Under the pieces are notes generated by a model. The model made no database searches. It was given only the letters and a program-made list of their open reading frames with translations, and was not told where the DNA came from. Both the position numbers and the translations under genes were made by a program. Source: ZC4RG29 sp035304385 (GTDB taxonomy: Bacteria > Bacteroidota > Bacteroidia > Cytophagales > Cyclobacteriaceae). Taken from it: DNA of 64,000 nt. Positions 25,528-35,091 of this stretch are shown piece by piece (the stretch's first letter is position 1; the number at the start of each line of letters is the position of its first letter). The stretch covers positions 15,716-79,715 of the forward strand of contig DATGQD010000045.1 of NCBI GenBank assembly GCA_035304385.1, given 5' to 3'.

Positions 25528-27207
25528 ATGAGTGACGAGAAGATCATATTTTCAATGTCCGGGGTATCCAAAATCTACCCCCCGGCTAAGCAGGTTCTAA
25601 AGGATATCTACCTTTCCTTTTTCTATGGTGCCAAGATCGGCGTACTCGGCCTGAACGGTTCAGGGAAGTCCTCCCTGCTCCGTATCATCGCCGGCATCGA
25701 CAAGGAGTATCAGGGAGAGGTCGTATCTGATGTCAGTTATTCGGTCGGACTCCTCGAACAGGAACCCCAGCTCGACAAGAACAAAACGGTCCGGGAAGTG
25801 GTAGAGGAGGGCGTCCGTGAAATTGTAGACTTGCTTAAGGAGTTCGAGCAGGTCAACGAAAAGTTCGCCGATCCCGCGGTCATGGAAGACCCGGACGCCA
25901 TGGAAAAGCTCATTAACCGACAGGGAGAAATCCAGGAAAAACTCGATGCAACGGGCGCCTGGGAATTGGATCACCGGCTCGAACGCGCCATGGACGCGCT
26001 GCGATGCCCCCCGCCTGAGACACCTATATCCATTCTGTCGGGTGGAGAGAAACGCCGGGTTGCCCTGTGCCGCCTGCTGCTGCAGGAGCCTGATGTATTG
26101 CTCCTCGATGAGCCCACAAACCACCTCGACGCAGAGTCTGTCCACTGGCTTGAACAACACCTCAAGCAATATAAGGGAACCGTGATCGCCGTCACGCACG
26201 ACCGTTACTTCCTCGACAACGTAGCGGGCTGGATCCTGGAACTCGACCGGGGTGAGGGTATCCCCTGGAAGGGCAACTACTCCTCCTGGCTGGAACAAAA
26301 GCAGAAGCGGCTGGCCATGGAAGAAAAGCAGGAGTCGAAGCGTCAAAAGACGTTGCAACGAGAGCTTGAATGGGTGCGGATGAGCCCCAAGGGCCGGCAT
26401 GCCAAGGCCAAGGCACGTTTGGGTGCCTATGAAAAGCTGCTCGGTCAGGAGGCAAAAGAGCGTGAGGAAAAACTCGAACTCTTCATCCCCCCCGGCCCGC
26501 GGCTTGGTAACAAGGTCATCGAAGCGAATGGTGTTTCTAAAGCATTCGGAGATAAATTGTTGTATGAGAATCTAACATTCTCACTTCCCCCGGCGGGTAT
26601 CGTAGGCATTATTGGTCCTAACGGCGCAGGAAAAACGACCCTATTCCGGATGATCCTCGGCCGGGAGCAACCCGACAGCGGAACGCTTTCCGTGGGCGAC
26701 ACCGTACAGATCGCGTACGTCGACCAGGAGCACGACGACCTTGATCCCAATTCTACAGTTTGGGAAGCAATATCAGGAGGCAACGAGCTTATTGAGCTGG
26801 GCGGCAAGCAACTCAACTCGCGCGCCTATGTCGGCAAGTTCAACTTCGGCGGCACCGACCAGCAAAAGAAGATCGGCGAGCTTTCCGGAGGTATGCGTAA
26901 CCGGGTCCACCTGGCCATCGCACTCCGTCAAGGGGGTAACCTCTTGCTCCTCGACGAGCCTACGAACGACCTCGACGTCAACACGCTGCGTGCCCTCGAA
27001 GAAGCGCTGGAAAACTTTGCCGGTTGTGCCGTGATCATTTCTCACGACCGCTGGTTCCTCGACCGGGTTTGCACGCACATACTCGCCTTTGAAGGCGACT
27101 CCCAGGTGTACTGGTTCGAAGGTACCTATAGCGAGTACGAGGAGAATAAGAAGAAACGCCTCGGCGACGACCAGCCGCACCGGATACGGTATAAGAAACT
27201 TGCTTAA
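25528..27207 (+). CDS. ettA: Energy-dependent translational throttle protein EttA (ABC-F ATPase)
   Basis: A 559-residue ABC-F protein, close to the usual EttA length. I chose the ATG at 25528 (MSDEKIIFSMSGVSKIYPP) because the extra upstream codons start from TTG and have no family counterpart. Two nucleotide-binding domains carry GLNGSGKSSLL and GPNGAGKTTLF as Walker A, LSGGEKRRVALCR and LSGGMRNRVHLA as signatures, and LLLDEPTNHLD and LLLDEPTNDLD as Walker B. The linker between them is rich in Lys and Arg. EttA binds the ribosomal E site and gates early elongation according to ATP level. Confidence 0.95.
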   Translation: MSDEKIIFSMSGVSKIYPPAKQVLKDIYLSFFYGAKIGVLGLNGSGKSSLLRIIAGIDKEYQGEVVSDVSYSVGLLEQEPQLDKNKTVREVVEEGVREIVDLLKEFEQVNEKFADPAVMEDPDAMEKLINRQGEIQEKLDATGAWELDHRLERAMDALRCPPPETPISILSGGEKRRVALCRLLLQEPDVLLLDEPTNHLDAESVHWLEQHLKQYKGTVIAVTHDRYFLDNVAGWILELDRGEGIPWKGNYSSWLEQKQKRLAMEEKQESKRQKTLQRELEWVRMSPKGRHAKAKARLGAYEKLLGQEAKEREEKLELFIPPGPRLGNKVIEANGVSKAFGDKLLYENLTFSLPPAGIVGIIGPNGAGKTTLFRMILGREQPDSGTLSVGDTVQIAYVDQEHDDLDPNSTVWEAISGGNELIELGGKQLNSRAYVGKFNFGGTDQQKKIGELSGGMRNRVHLAIALRQGGNLLLLDEPTNDLDVNTLRALEEALENFAGCAVIISHDRWFLDRVCTHILAFEGDSQVYWFEGTYSEYEENKKKRLGDDQPHRIRYKKLA

Positions 27208-27242
27208 AAGTAACCAGAACCTAATGCCACAGGCCCCCTCCT

Positions 27243-27611
27243 ATGAAGGCTCTGATCACGGTCCTCCTGTTGACGCTGTCCAATGCGTTCATGACCTTTG
27301 CGTGGTATGGACATCTCCGCTTCAAAGACATGAAGTGGAGCCAGGGTCTTCCGCTTTTCACCATCATACTCATCAGCTGGGGCATAGCGTTCTTCGAATA
27401 CGTGTTGCAAGTGCCCGCTAACCGGATCGGTTATAAAGCGTACGGCGGACCTTTCTCGTTGGTACAACTTAAGGTACTACAGGAGGTTATCACACTCGTG
27501 GTGTTCGTTATATTCTCACTCGTTCTCTTCAAGACCGAAACCTTCCGCACAAACCACCTGATCGGCTTCGCCTTCCTGATCCTGGCCGTCTACTTTATAT
27601 TCAAAAAGTAG
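27243..27611 (+). CDS. DUF486/DMT-superfamily small membrane protein
   Basis: A 122-residue protein with four hydrophobic helices, matching the DUF486 family of the drug/metabolite transporter superfamily. Typical features are FMTFAWYGHLRF, SWGIAFFEYVLQVPANRIG and QLKVLQEVITL. Inner membrane; substrate unknown. It follows ettA by 35 nt and may be cotranscribed. A hexamer repeat begins 10 nt after its stop codon. Confidence 0.88.
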   Translation: MKALITVLLLTLSNAFMTFAWYGHLRFKDMKWSQGLPLFTIILISWGIAFFEYVLQVPANRIGYKAYGGPFSLVQLKVLQEVITLVVFVIFSLVLFKTETFRTNHLIGFAFLILAVYFIFKK

Positions 27612-27621
27612 ACCTGCCCCC

Positions 27622-27669
27622 CTGCATCTGCATCTGCCCCTGCCCCTGCCTCTGCCTCTGCATCTGCCC
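27622..27669. repeat. Tandem CTGCNN hexamer tract
   Basis: Eight contiguous hexamers of the form CTGCNN: two CTGCAT, two CTGCCC, two CTGCCT, then CTGCAT and CTGCCC. It lies between the convergent DUF486 and acyltransferase genes. It is the longest member of a family also found near 3983 and 21509. Confidence 0.9.
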
Positions 27670-27680
27670 CGGCCTCTCCC

Positions 27681-28592
27681 CTACCCCTCCGGTCTGGTCT
27701 TCCATCGCTCGTGCATCCATACCCACTGCGTCGGATGCTTTCTGATCCATCCTTCAATCATCGACGTGAGCACCTGGGTATTGTAGACCACGTCGGCGTC
27801 TTCGTCGTCAGTGATGCGCATTGCCACCTCCGGCAGTATGTGCATATGGTGCTTGCCGTCGTCGCCCAGGTGAACGTACGTGGGAATGATCGCAGCACCA
27901 GTCTTCATGGCCAGCACCGTGGCACCGACAGGCGTATGGGCCTTCCTTCCAAAAAAATCTACGAAAACGCTCTTCACCTTGGTGTCCTGATCGATAAGCA
28001 ATGCCACCGATCCGCCCGACTTGAGCACCTTGATCATCCTGAAGGTTTCGCGGCCGCGCTCTATTGCGATCGCGCCGTGACGGTTCCTGTAGTTCCAAAG
28101 GAGGTCGTTCAGGCGCGGATCTTTCAAAGGTGTACCGATAATATTAGGTTGAAGGCCACGAAGCGCCATGTTCGTTACCTGGAGATCAAATGCTCCGAGG
28201 TGACAGGTCAGAAAAATCACACCCTTTCCCTTCTTGTTGGCAACCTCGAAGTTTTCATACCCATGCGTGACAAGAACACGGTTCAGCTGATCAAGCGACG
28301 ATATCGTGGAAGTACGCAAGATCTCCCCGGCATTCTTTCCCAGCATACGAAACGTTTCCCGTGTGAGCTTGCGGATCGTGCGGTCGGAATACTCGGGAAA
28401 GGCGATGGCAAGATTCTTCCGGACCAATTGCCGCGTCTTTCCTGACAAGCGATGAGCAAGCAAGCCCAGCCCTCCGCAGAACGACAGCCAGAGGCGTCGT
28501 GGTAGCAGGCCAGACAGGAATATCAATGTCCGCACCAGACCGTACAGGGCGTGGTATTTTATTGCCTTCCTAAACTTTCTAAAGGTGGACAT
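27681..28592 (-). CDS. LpxL/HtrB-type lysophospholipid (lipid A) acyltransferase
   Basis: A 303-residue acyltransferase with an N-terminal hydrophobic anchor (about 10-35). The catalytic HxxxxD motif is H131 and D136 in CHLGAFDLQ. The following IERGRETFRMIKVLKSGG, VALLIDQDTK and VFVDFFGRKAHTPVG stretches are typical of LpxL/HtrB enzymes. It probably adds a secondary acyl chain to lipid A at the inner membrane, but related ornithine-lipid or other acyltransferases are possible. Divergent from sixA. Confidence 0.88.
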   Translation of the reverse strand: MSTFRKFRKAIKYHALYGLVRTLIFLSGLLPRRLWLSFCGGLGLLAHRLSGKTRQLVRKNLAIAFPEYSDRTIRKLTRETFRMLGKNAGEILRTSTISSLDQLNRVLVTHGYENFEVANKKGKGVIFLTCHLGAFDLQVTNMALRGLQPNIIGTPLKDPRLNDLLWNYRNRHGAIAIERGRETFRMIKVLKSGGSVALLIDQDTKVKSVFVDFFGRKAHTPVGATVLAMKTGAAIIPTYVHLGDDGKHHMHILPEVAMRITDDEDADVVYNTQVLTSMIEGWIRKHPTQWVWMHERWKTRPEG

Positions 28593-28653
28593 AGTTTGCG
28601 AAGATAATAATTCGTCAGCCTTTGCTAACTTTAATTACCACAACCCATTTCCA

Positions 28654-29154
28654 ATGAAGCATCTCTATATCGTACGTCACGCAAAATCGAGTTGGGACGA
28701 CCTTTCTCTCCAGGATACGCATCGCCCCCTGAGTGAAAGAGGACTTAGAGACGCACCGCGAATGGCTAAACGCTTCAAAGAACGGGATGTGCCGGTAGGG
28801 TTAATGATCTCAAGTCCCGCCGTACGCGCTCTGGAAACCTGCCGGATATTCGCAGAAATCCTCGGCTATCCCCAAAAAGATATCCGCGTGGAACGGTCCA
28901 TCTATCACGCCAGCGAAGACGGCATGCTTGAAGTAGTGCACAGGCTGAACGACTCGATCGACAACGTCATGATCTTCGGGCACAATCCGGGGCTTACCGA
29001 CTTCGTCAACTCGCTCGCCCGGCAAACGTTGACCAACATACCCACCTGCGGCATTGCCGGACTCACCTTTCCAGGCAACCGCTGGCAAGATGTCACCTGG
29101 GAAACGGGAACAATGGAGTACTACGATTACCCGAAAAGCAAGGAAAGAAAATAG
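28654..29154 (+). CDS. SixA-type histidine phosphatase
   Basis: A 166-residue histidine phosphatase superfamily protein. I chose MKHLYIVRHAKSSWDD at 28654; the upstream extension overlaps the divergent promoter region and has no similarity to the family. The catalytic RHAK motif has H9 as the phosphorylated residue, and a second histidine follows in IFGHNPGLTDF. SixA proteins dephosphorylate phosphohistidine on proteins, but the substrate here is unknown. The gene ends 2 nt from the convergent DUF4421 gene. Confidence 0.88.
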   Translation: MKHLYIVRHAKSSWDDLSLQDTHRPLSERGLRDAPRMAKRFKERDVPVGLMISSPAVRALETCRIFAEILGYPQKDIRVERSIYHASEDGMLEVVHRLNDSIDNVMIFGHNPGLTDFVNSLARQTLTNIPTCGIAGLTFPGNRWQDVTWETGTMEYYDYPKSKERK

Positions 29155-29156
29155 GC

Positions 29157-30173
29157 TTACAGCAGAAGCAGTTCCCGAGGCAGGTCGGCCGCTGATTTTT
29201 TCAGGATGCCGAATTCGCGGAACCGAAATCCAAAAAGAAGCCGGAAGGTACTGGTGTTGTTGGTGAACCTCAGATCGTCGAACCGTACCGTGCGCGACTG
29301 CTGTGAAAAGTTAAAGCCGGCGAAAAAAGTGTCGGTGCTGTATCCAGCTCCGACTCTCACCGAAGCGAATACGTCGAATCGAATGTCGTGCAAGGCGCGC
29401 CCGTCCTCATCCATATGGTATACCCAGTTGTGCGCAGGGCCGGCCGTTAATGCTCCGCTGGCAAAAAAATGGCCTCTTACAAACGTGTAGGCATAGCCGG
29501 GTGCCAGGCTCAATGTGGTATATCGCAACTTCCGGACGCCGTTGTCAGTTGCGCCATCGCCCACGTCGAAAAGTGCCGAGTCGCCTACTACTTTAAAACC
29601 ATTCAATGTTCCCGAAAGCAACGGAGATCCTCCACTCACCAATTGTCGTTCGGAAAAAGCAAACGCCGAGCGGAGGGAGTACCGATTGGGTTGGAACACA
29701 TACGTTCCCGTGATACCTACATTGCGCGCGGCCATGTCCGGTCGGACCAAATAGGAATAAAAGCCGGGTATTTTGGCGTTGTCTGAATAAAAGCCGGAGT
29801 AGCGCTGTACGAAAAGGTCGGCGCCCCACGACCGCCCCAACGCGTTGATTTGAAAATCACGCACACGGGAATGACCAAAGATGGATGGATTCTTTTCCCG
29901 TATCGGAACGGCAAACGTGAACTCCAGCGAGAGATCAAAAACATGAGCGCCGACGCCCAGGGTGTAAGCGTTATTGGGCTTGTACCCGATTATGCGATTG
30001 TCACCGCGATCTCTAATGCCAAAATTCAGGCTGCGTTGCTTGAGTACGGGCCAGATAAAAAAATAATCGGAATACGACTTAATGGAAGTATGGCTCAGCG
30101 TGTCACGCTCCTGGCCGAAAGATGGAACGACGGCCGGCAAGCACAAACCAAACACAAGGGCCACGATGCGCAT
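29157..30173 (-). CDS. DUF4421 family outer-membrane-type protein
   Basis: A 338-residue exported protein with a signal peptide (VALVFGLCLPAVVPSFG) and a mature part dominated by alternating beta-strand patterns, ending with a set of strands rich in aromatic residues. The segment SYSDYFFIWPVLKQRSLNF is typical of DUF4421 proteins of Bacteroidota. An outer membrane beta-barrel is likely; function unknown. It is the last gene of the lon-porQ-hslU run, starting 3 nt after the hslU stop. Confidence 0.78.
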   Translation of the reverse strand: MRIVALVFGLCLPAVVPSFGQERDTLSHTSIKSYSDYFFIWPVLKQRSLNFGIRDRGDNRIIGYKPNNAYTLGVGAHVFDLSLEFTFAVPIREKNPSIFGHSRVRDFQINALGRSWGADLFVQRYSGFYSDNAKIPGFYSYLVRPDMAARNVGITGTYVFQPNRYSLRSAFAFSERQLVSGGSPLLSGTLNGFKVVGDSALFDVGDGATDNGVRKLRYTTLSLAPGYAYTFVRGHFFASGALTAGPAHNWVYHMDEDGRALHDIRFDVFASVRVGAGYSTDTFFAGFNFSQQSRTVRFDDLRFTNNTSTFRLLFGFRFREFGILKKSAADLPRELLLL

Positions 30174-30176
30174 ACT

Positions 30177-31577
30177 TTAGAGTATGTATTCACTGAGGTC
30201 TTTGTTCTTGATCAGCCCCTGAAGTTTTTCCTTCACCATTTCGGCATTGATGGTAATGACCGCATTGGCGCCGATCTTATCCGGTACGTCGAAGAGAAAT
30301 TCATTCAGCAGCCTGCTCATCACCGTGTGCAAACGGCGTGCGCCGATGTTCTCGATTTCCGAGTTTATGGTAAAGGCTGTGCCTGCTATCTCTTCGATGG
30401 CGTCCTCGGTAAAGGTAATCTTAACGTCTTCCGCGGCAAAGAGCGCTTCGTATTGCTTCGTTAAAGCGTTTCGTGGTTCGGTGAGGATGCGAATAAAGTC
30501 ATCCCGGGTGAGGTTGTCGAGCTCGACGCGGATCGGGAAACGGCCCTGTAGTTCCGGGATGAGATCGGACGGTTTCGAAATGTGGAATGCCCCCGCGGCA
30601 ATGAAGAGAATGTGATCGGTCTTGATGATCCCGTGTTTCGTATTCACAGTACTGCCCTCCACGATCGGAAGAAGATCGCGTTGTACGCCTTCGCGGCTCA
30701 CATCGGGTCCACCACCTTTCTGTCCCCCTCCGGAAGCGATCTTGTCGATCTCGTCGATGAATATGATTCCCGAGTTTTCCGCTTTACGGATTGCCTCTTC
30801 CTTCACTTCATCCATGTCGATAAGTTTCGCGGCCTCTTCTTCCAATAAGATCCGGCGTGCCTCCGCTACCGTCACCTTCCTTTTCCGCGACTTCTTGGGC
30901 AACATGCCATTGAGCATTTCCTGAAGGTTCATCATGGAAACCTCATCCATCACGCCGGCACCCACCATGCCGATGCCCGGTGTAGCGGGCGCCTTGATGT
31001 TGATGTCAATTCGCCTGTCGTCGAGTTCGCCGTTGCGGATCTTTTCCCTGAAGAGGTTTCGGGTGCGCTCGTTCAGTTCGGCATCTGACTCCGAAGCGGT
31101 CACCTCGTGGGTAGGTGAAAATCCGGGCGCCTTGGGCGCGGTTTGAGGTCTGAGGGGCGGGATCAAAGCGTCGAGGATGATTTCCTCAACGGCGAGCGCT
31201 GCCTTCTCCTTTACCTGTTCCTTTTTGGCCGCCTTGACAAGGTTTACGGCCTGGTCTACGAGGTCGCGTACCATGCTCTCCACATCGCGTCCTACATAAC
31301 CCACCTCGGTGAACTTTGACGCTTCCACCTTGACAAAAGGTGCGTCGGCGATTCGCGCAAGCCTGCGTGCAATTTCCGTCTTCCCGACGCCGGTAGCACC
31401 GATCATCAGGATATTGTTGGGAACGATCTCCCGCTGCATGTCCGTTTCGACACTCATTCGTCGCCACCTGTTCCGTAGCGCAATCGCCACGTTCCGCTTG
31501 GCATCGTATTGCCCGATAATGTATTTGTCCAGCTCCTCAACAATCTGTTGCGGCGTCAGATATGTGTTATCCATCAT
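30177..31577 (-). CDS. hslU: ATP-dependent protease ATPase subunit HslU
   Basis: A 466-residue AAA+ unfoldase. The N-terminal LTPQQIVEELDKYIIGQYDAKRN, Walker A GATGVGKTEIARRLA and Walker B IIFIDEIDKIA are clear, with a long insertion (I domain, about 110-240) and the C-terminal tail ending EYIL that activates HslV. The peptidase gene hslV is not adjacent. Its start overlaps the end of porQ by 4 nt. Confidence 0.95.
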   Translation of the reverse strand: MMDNTYLTPQQIVEELDKYIIGQYDAKRNVAIALRNRWRRMSVETDMQREIVPNNILMIGATGVGKTEIARRLARIADAPFVKVEASKFTEVGYVGRDVESMVRDLVDQAVNLVKAAKKEQVKEKAALAVEEIILDALIPPLRPQTAPKAPGFSPTHEVTASESDAELNERTRNLFREKIRNGELDDRRIDINIKAPATPGIGMVGAGVMDEVSMMNLQEMLNGMLPKKSRKRKVTVAEARRILLEEEAAKLIDMDEVKEEAIRKAENSGIIFIDEIDKIASGGGQKGGGPDVSREGVQRDLLPIVEGSTVNTKHGIIKTDHILFIAAGAFHISKPSDLIPELQGRFPIRVELDNLTRDDFIRILTEPRNALTKQYEALFAAEDVKITFTEDAIEEIAGTAFTINSEIENIGARRLHTVMSRLLNEFLFDVPDKIGANAVITINAEMVKEKLQGLIKNKDLSEYIL

Positions 31578-32581
31578 AGTTTTGATCTTCTCGTCAACAT
31601 TCCGTTAATATCGGCAGCGAGGGTGAGATTATAAGAAGCCACGCCTGCTATATAACCACATCGGGCTAAAGTAAATTCAAACGACCTGACCCGTGCTGAA
31701 AAACCCAGTGTAACGCCCGCACCCCCACCATATTCCTCCATCCGAAGTTCGCGGTGCAGCCGGAAGTTGTATCCGGCCAACAGTGAAACGTTCCGATGCA
31801 ACAATACTTCCGCGCCCAAATTAAGATGGCGCAATACTTTGTTCAAGCCCGACACGTCGTCGGCCAGCGGATCATAGTATCCGTCGTCAGCATCGGCAAG
31901 ATCGTGAACGGTAAACGAAAATCGAACCGGCATATGTTCAGGCTTGAATGTCACGCCCAGCTGCACATCGAAAGGAAGCGACGTTCTGCCGGACTCCGAA
32001 TATTCCGAAAGCACAAATCCTGCATTGCGGATGACGAGGCCTACGCTCAGATCCTTTTCAGGATGAATGAAAACACCGCCAATGTCAAACAGTAAGGCCG
32101 ACGAGCGAAATCCCGCAAGCGAAGAGAACACGCCTTTCATCGTGACGCCGAACCTGTAGTGCCTAATCGTATGGCTCTTGCTCACCAACAGCGCCGTCTC
32201 ACGCGCGGCGAATTCGCCGAGTTCCATTCCCGACGGATCGTACCCGTCAATCGTACCGTAGTCCATGTGCTGGATACCGAATTGCAACGTTCCGATCCGG
32301 TTAAGACGTGCTGAGTAAGCTACCGTCGACTGCCCGATTCCCGCTATAAAAAAGCGATGTCCCACCGAACCCCATCCCGCAAGGCTGTCGCCAGAGAGGG
32401 CGGGATTGGAAAAGAAGAACGTAACATCGCGATCGGCGAATGATGTATTTACGCCGCCCAGCGCTGCAAGACGGGCACTCGCGGGTGTGTCAATAAAGGT
32501 GAAAGAAGAGCTACCACTGGTCTGGGCATAGGCGGCGGCCGACGCGAGACAAAGCACATACACCAGGAGATTGTTGCCCAC
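31574..32581 (-). CDS. porQ: Type IX secretion system protein PorQ
   Basis: A 335-residue outer membrane protein with a signal peptide (VYVLCLASAAAYA) and a beta-barrel of the PorP/PorV-related FadL type. The start of the mature part, SSSFTFIDTPASARLAALGG, and FFFSNPALSGDS are typical of PorQ. In the T9SS, PorQ is part of the cell-surface attachment complex that also contains PorU, PorV and PorZ. It lies between lon and hslU and overlaps hslU by 4 nt. Confidence 0.85.
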   Translation of the reverse strand: MGNNLLVYVLCLASAAAYAQTSGSSSFTFIDTPASARLAALGGVNTSFADRDVTFFFSNPALSGDSLAGWGSVGHRFFIAGIGQSTVAYSARLNRIGTLQFGIQHMDYGTIDGYDPSGMELGEFAARETALLVSKSHTIRHYRFGVTMKGVFSSLAGFRSSALLFDIGGVFIHPEKDLSVGLVIRNAGFVLSEYSESGRTSLPFDVQLGVTFKPEHMPVRFSFTVHDLADADDGYYDPLADDVSGLNKVLRHLNLGAEVLLHRNVSLLAGYNFRLHRELRMEEYGGGAGVTLGFSARVRSFEFTLARCGYIAGVASYNLTLAADINGMLTRRSKL

Positions 32582-32616
32582 GCCTAATCCGATTTATCCT
32601 GCTGACGCCGACGCCT

Positions 32617-35091
32617 TCAATTGTCGTGTATGCGATTAAGTTTCTTCTCCTCCACCAGGTTGAACTTCAGGGGATTCTTCACTTTCTCCTTTAGCAGTGC
32701 CACCTTGAGGACGTCATCGACGGTATCGACATAATGAAACGTAAGTCCCTTAAGATACTGATTTTCGATCTCGCCCACATCGCGCCTGTTCTTCTCACTC
32801 AGTATGACCTCCTTGATCCCGCTGCGGCGGGCGGCAAGAATTTTTTCTTTGATGCCCCCTACCGGCAATACCTTTCCGCGCAGCGTGATTTCACCGGTCA
32901 TCGCGAGCCGTGATTTGACTTTGCGCTGCGTATAGATCGATGCCAGTGAAGTAAACATAGTGATACCCGCGGAAGGGCCATCCTTAGGAACAGCGCCTGC
33001 CGGCACGTGAATATGAAGATCGTACTGTTGAAACACGCGGTGGTCAATACCCAGCGGTTCGGCATTGGACTTCACGTAGGAAAGCGCCGCCATAGCCGAC
33101 TCTTTCATGACGTCGCCAAGCTGTCCGGAAATAGTCAGGTTACCCTTTCCGCGGCTAAGGCTGGACTCAACGAAAAGTATTTCGCCCCCCGTCTGCGTCC
33201 ATGCAAGTCCGGTTACAACCCCTGCCGTCTCATTGCCCTGATAGAGTTCCTCGTTAAACAACTCCACACCCAGCACCTTGCGCAGCGTCTCCTCGGAGAT
33301 AACCGGGTCGTATCCTTCCTCCATGGCGACGGACTTGGCAACATGCCGCGCCAGGGCTCCGATCTTTCGTTCCAGGTTCCGTACGCCTGACTCGCGGGTA
33401 TAGCTTTCGATTACTTTCGCGATGATCTTGCGTGTGAATTTTACCTGCGAGGGTTTGAGACCGTGTTCCTTTAACTGTTTCGGGACCAGATGACGCATGG
33501 CGATCTCGACCTTCTCCTCTTGTGTATAGCCGGTGATCTCGATGATCTCCATGCGGTCGCGGAGAGCAGGGTGGATCGTATCCAACGCATTGGCCGTTGC
33601 AATGAACAACACCTTCGATAGGTCGTACTCAACCTCAAGGAAGTTGTCGGTAAACGCATTGTTCTGTTCCGGATCCAAAACTTCCAGCAGAGCTGAAGAA
33701 GGGTCTCCGCGAAAGTCGGCCCTTACCTTATCGATCTCGTCGAGAATGAAAACCGGGTTGGCCGTGCGACTCTTCCTGATGTTTTGGAGAATCTTGCCGG
33801 GCATGGCGCCCACATACGTCTTTCGGTGTCCGCGGATTTCAGCTTCGTCGTGTACTCCTCCCAATGACATGCGCACGTACTTGCGGTCAAGCGCCTTCGC
33901 TATCGATTTCCCGAGGGAAGTCTTACCTACACCCGGGGGGCCGTAAAGACAAAGGATCGGACCCTTCATGTCCTGTTTGAGTTTGAGCACTGCAAGGTAC
34001 TCGAGAATCCTGTTTTTGACCTTGCCCAGGCCAAAGTGATCCGTGTCGAGAATTTTGCGCGCGCGCTTTAAGTCGAAATTGTCCTTCGAATATTCGCCCC
34101 AGGGAAGATCGAGAAGGAACTCAACATAGTTCATGGCCACCGGGTACTCGGCAGCTGCGGGGTTGATCCGAAGCAACTTGTCAAGCTCCCGGTTGAAGTG
34201 TTCGTTCACTTCCTTCGACCACTTCTTGGACTCGCCTTTCTTGCGAAGGTTCTCTACCTCCTTGTCGGGGCCATCAAAACCCAGCTCGTCCTGTAGCACT
34301 TTAATTTGCTGCCGCAAGAAGTAATCGCGCTGTTGCTGGTCGATGTCGGTGTGAACCTTCTTCTGTATTTCTTGCTTGATCTCCAGCATCTGGATTTCCC
34401 GCGACATGTATTGCAGCAGCACAGTGCCACGCTCAACCAGATTTTCCGTCTCGAGGATTTTCTGTTTATCTACGACATCCACATTGAGGTTGGAAGCCAG
34501 AAAATGGATGAGGAAGGGCATACTCTGGATGTTGTCCAGCGCCACCTGCGCCTCCTGCGGAATCTCGGGATTGAGGCGGAGAATCTTGGAGGCCGCTTCC
34601 TTCAGGGATTGTATCAACGCCTTGATCTGGCGGCTGTTCATATTGATGCGCGCCTCGGTAAGGAGTTTGACACGCGCCGTCAGGTAGGGGTCTTCTTTGA
34701 GAAAGTCGCTGATGCTGAATCGATTTTTTCCCTGGATGATGATGGTTGTATTGCCGTCTGGCAACACCAACATCTTGATGATTCGCGCTATCGTTCCTAC
34801 ACGATAGAGATCTTCCGTGAGCGGTTCCTCCGCCTGGGAATTTTTCTGCGCCACCACCCCAATAATGCGGTTACCCTGGTATGCCTTTTTTACAAGGCGG
34901 ATCGATTTCTGCCGCCCCACTGTTATGGGCAACACCACGCCGGGGAAAAGTACCGTATTTTTTATGGGAAGTATCGATAACTCTTCTGGAAGATCTTCAG
35001 GTCTGAGATCCGACTCCTGCTCGGGATTGATCATCTGGATCAAATCATCCGAATCGTCTTGAACAAGTTGAATGGGAAAAGTCTTATACAT
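32617..35091 (-). CDS. lon: ATP-dependent protease Lon
   Basis: An 824-residue LonA. I chose the ATG at 35091 over a TTG 12 codons upstream. The N-terminal LON substrate domain (about 40-240), the AAA+ module with GPPGVGKTSLGKSIA and VFILDEIDKV, and the C-terminal serine protease domain with PKDGPSAGITM and, for the lysine, LPVGGIKEKILAARRSG are all intact. It degrades misfolded and regulatory cytoplasmic proteins. The gene heads the lon-porQ-hslU-DUF4421 run. Confidence 0.96.
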   Translation of the reverse strand: MYKTFPIQLVQDDSDDLIQMINPEQESDLRPEDLPEELSILPIKNTVLFPGVVLPITVGRQKSIRLVKKAYQGNRIIGVVAQKNSQAEEPLTEDLYRVGTIARIIKMLVLPDGNTTIIIQGKNRFSISDFLKEDPYLTARVKLLTEARINMNSRQIKALIQSLKEAASKILRLNPEIPQEAQVALDNIQSMPFLIHFLASNLNVDVVDKQKILETENLVERGTVLLQYMSREIQMLEIKQEIQKKVHTDIDQQQRDYFLRQQIKVLQDELGFDGPDKEVENLRKKGESKKWSKEVNEHFNRELDKLLRINPAAAEYPVAMNYVEFLLDLPWGEYSKDNFDLKRARKILDTDHFGLGKVKNRILEYLAVLKLKQDMKGPILCLYGPPGVGKTSLGKSIAKALDRKYVRMSLGGVHDEAEIRGHRKTYVGAMPGKILQNIRKSRTANPVFILDEIDKVRADFRGDPSSALLEVLDPEQNNAFTDNFLEVEYDLSKVLFIATANALDTIHPALRDRMEIIEITGYTQEEKVEIAMRHLVPKQLKEHGLKPSQVKFTRKIIAKVIESYTRESGVRNLERKIGALARHVAKSVAMEEGYDPVISEETLRKVLGVELFNEELYQGNETAGVVTGLAWTQTGGEILFVESSLSRGKGNLTISGQLGDVMKESAMAALSYVKSNAEPLGIDHRVFQQYDLHIHVPAGAVPKDGPSAGITMFTSLASIYTQRKVKSRLAMTGEITLRGKVLPVGGIKEKILAARRSGIKEVILSEKNRRDVGEIENQYLKGLTFHYVDTVDDVLKVALLKEKVKNPLKFNLVEEKKLNRIHDN

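Noticed and set aside
25660..26400. Reverse-strand open frame (246 codons) opposite ettA
   Set aside because: Lies wholly opposite conserved ABC-F motifs; no independent support.
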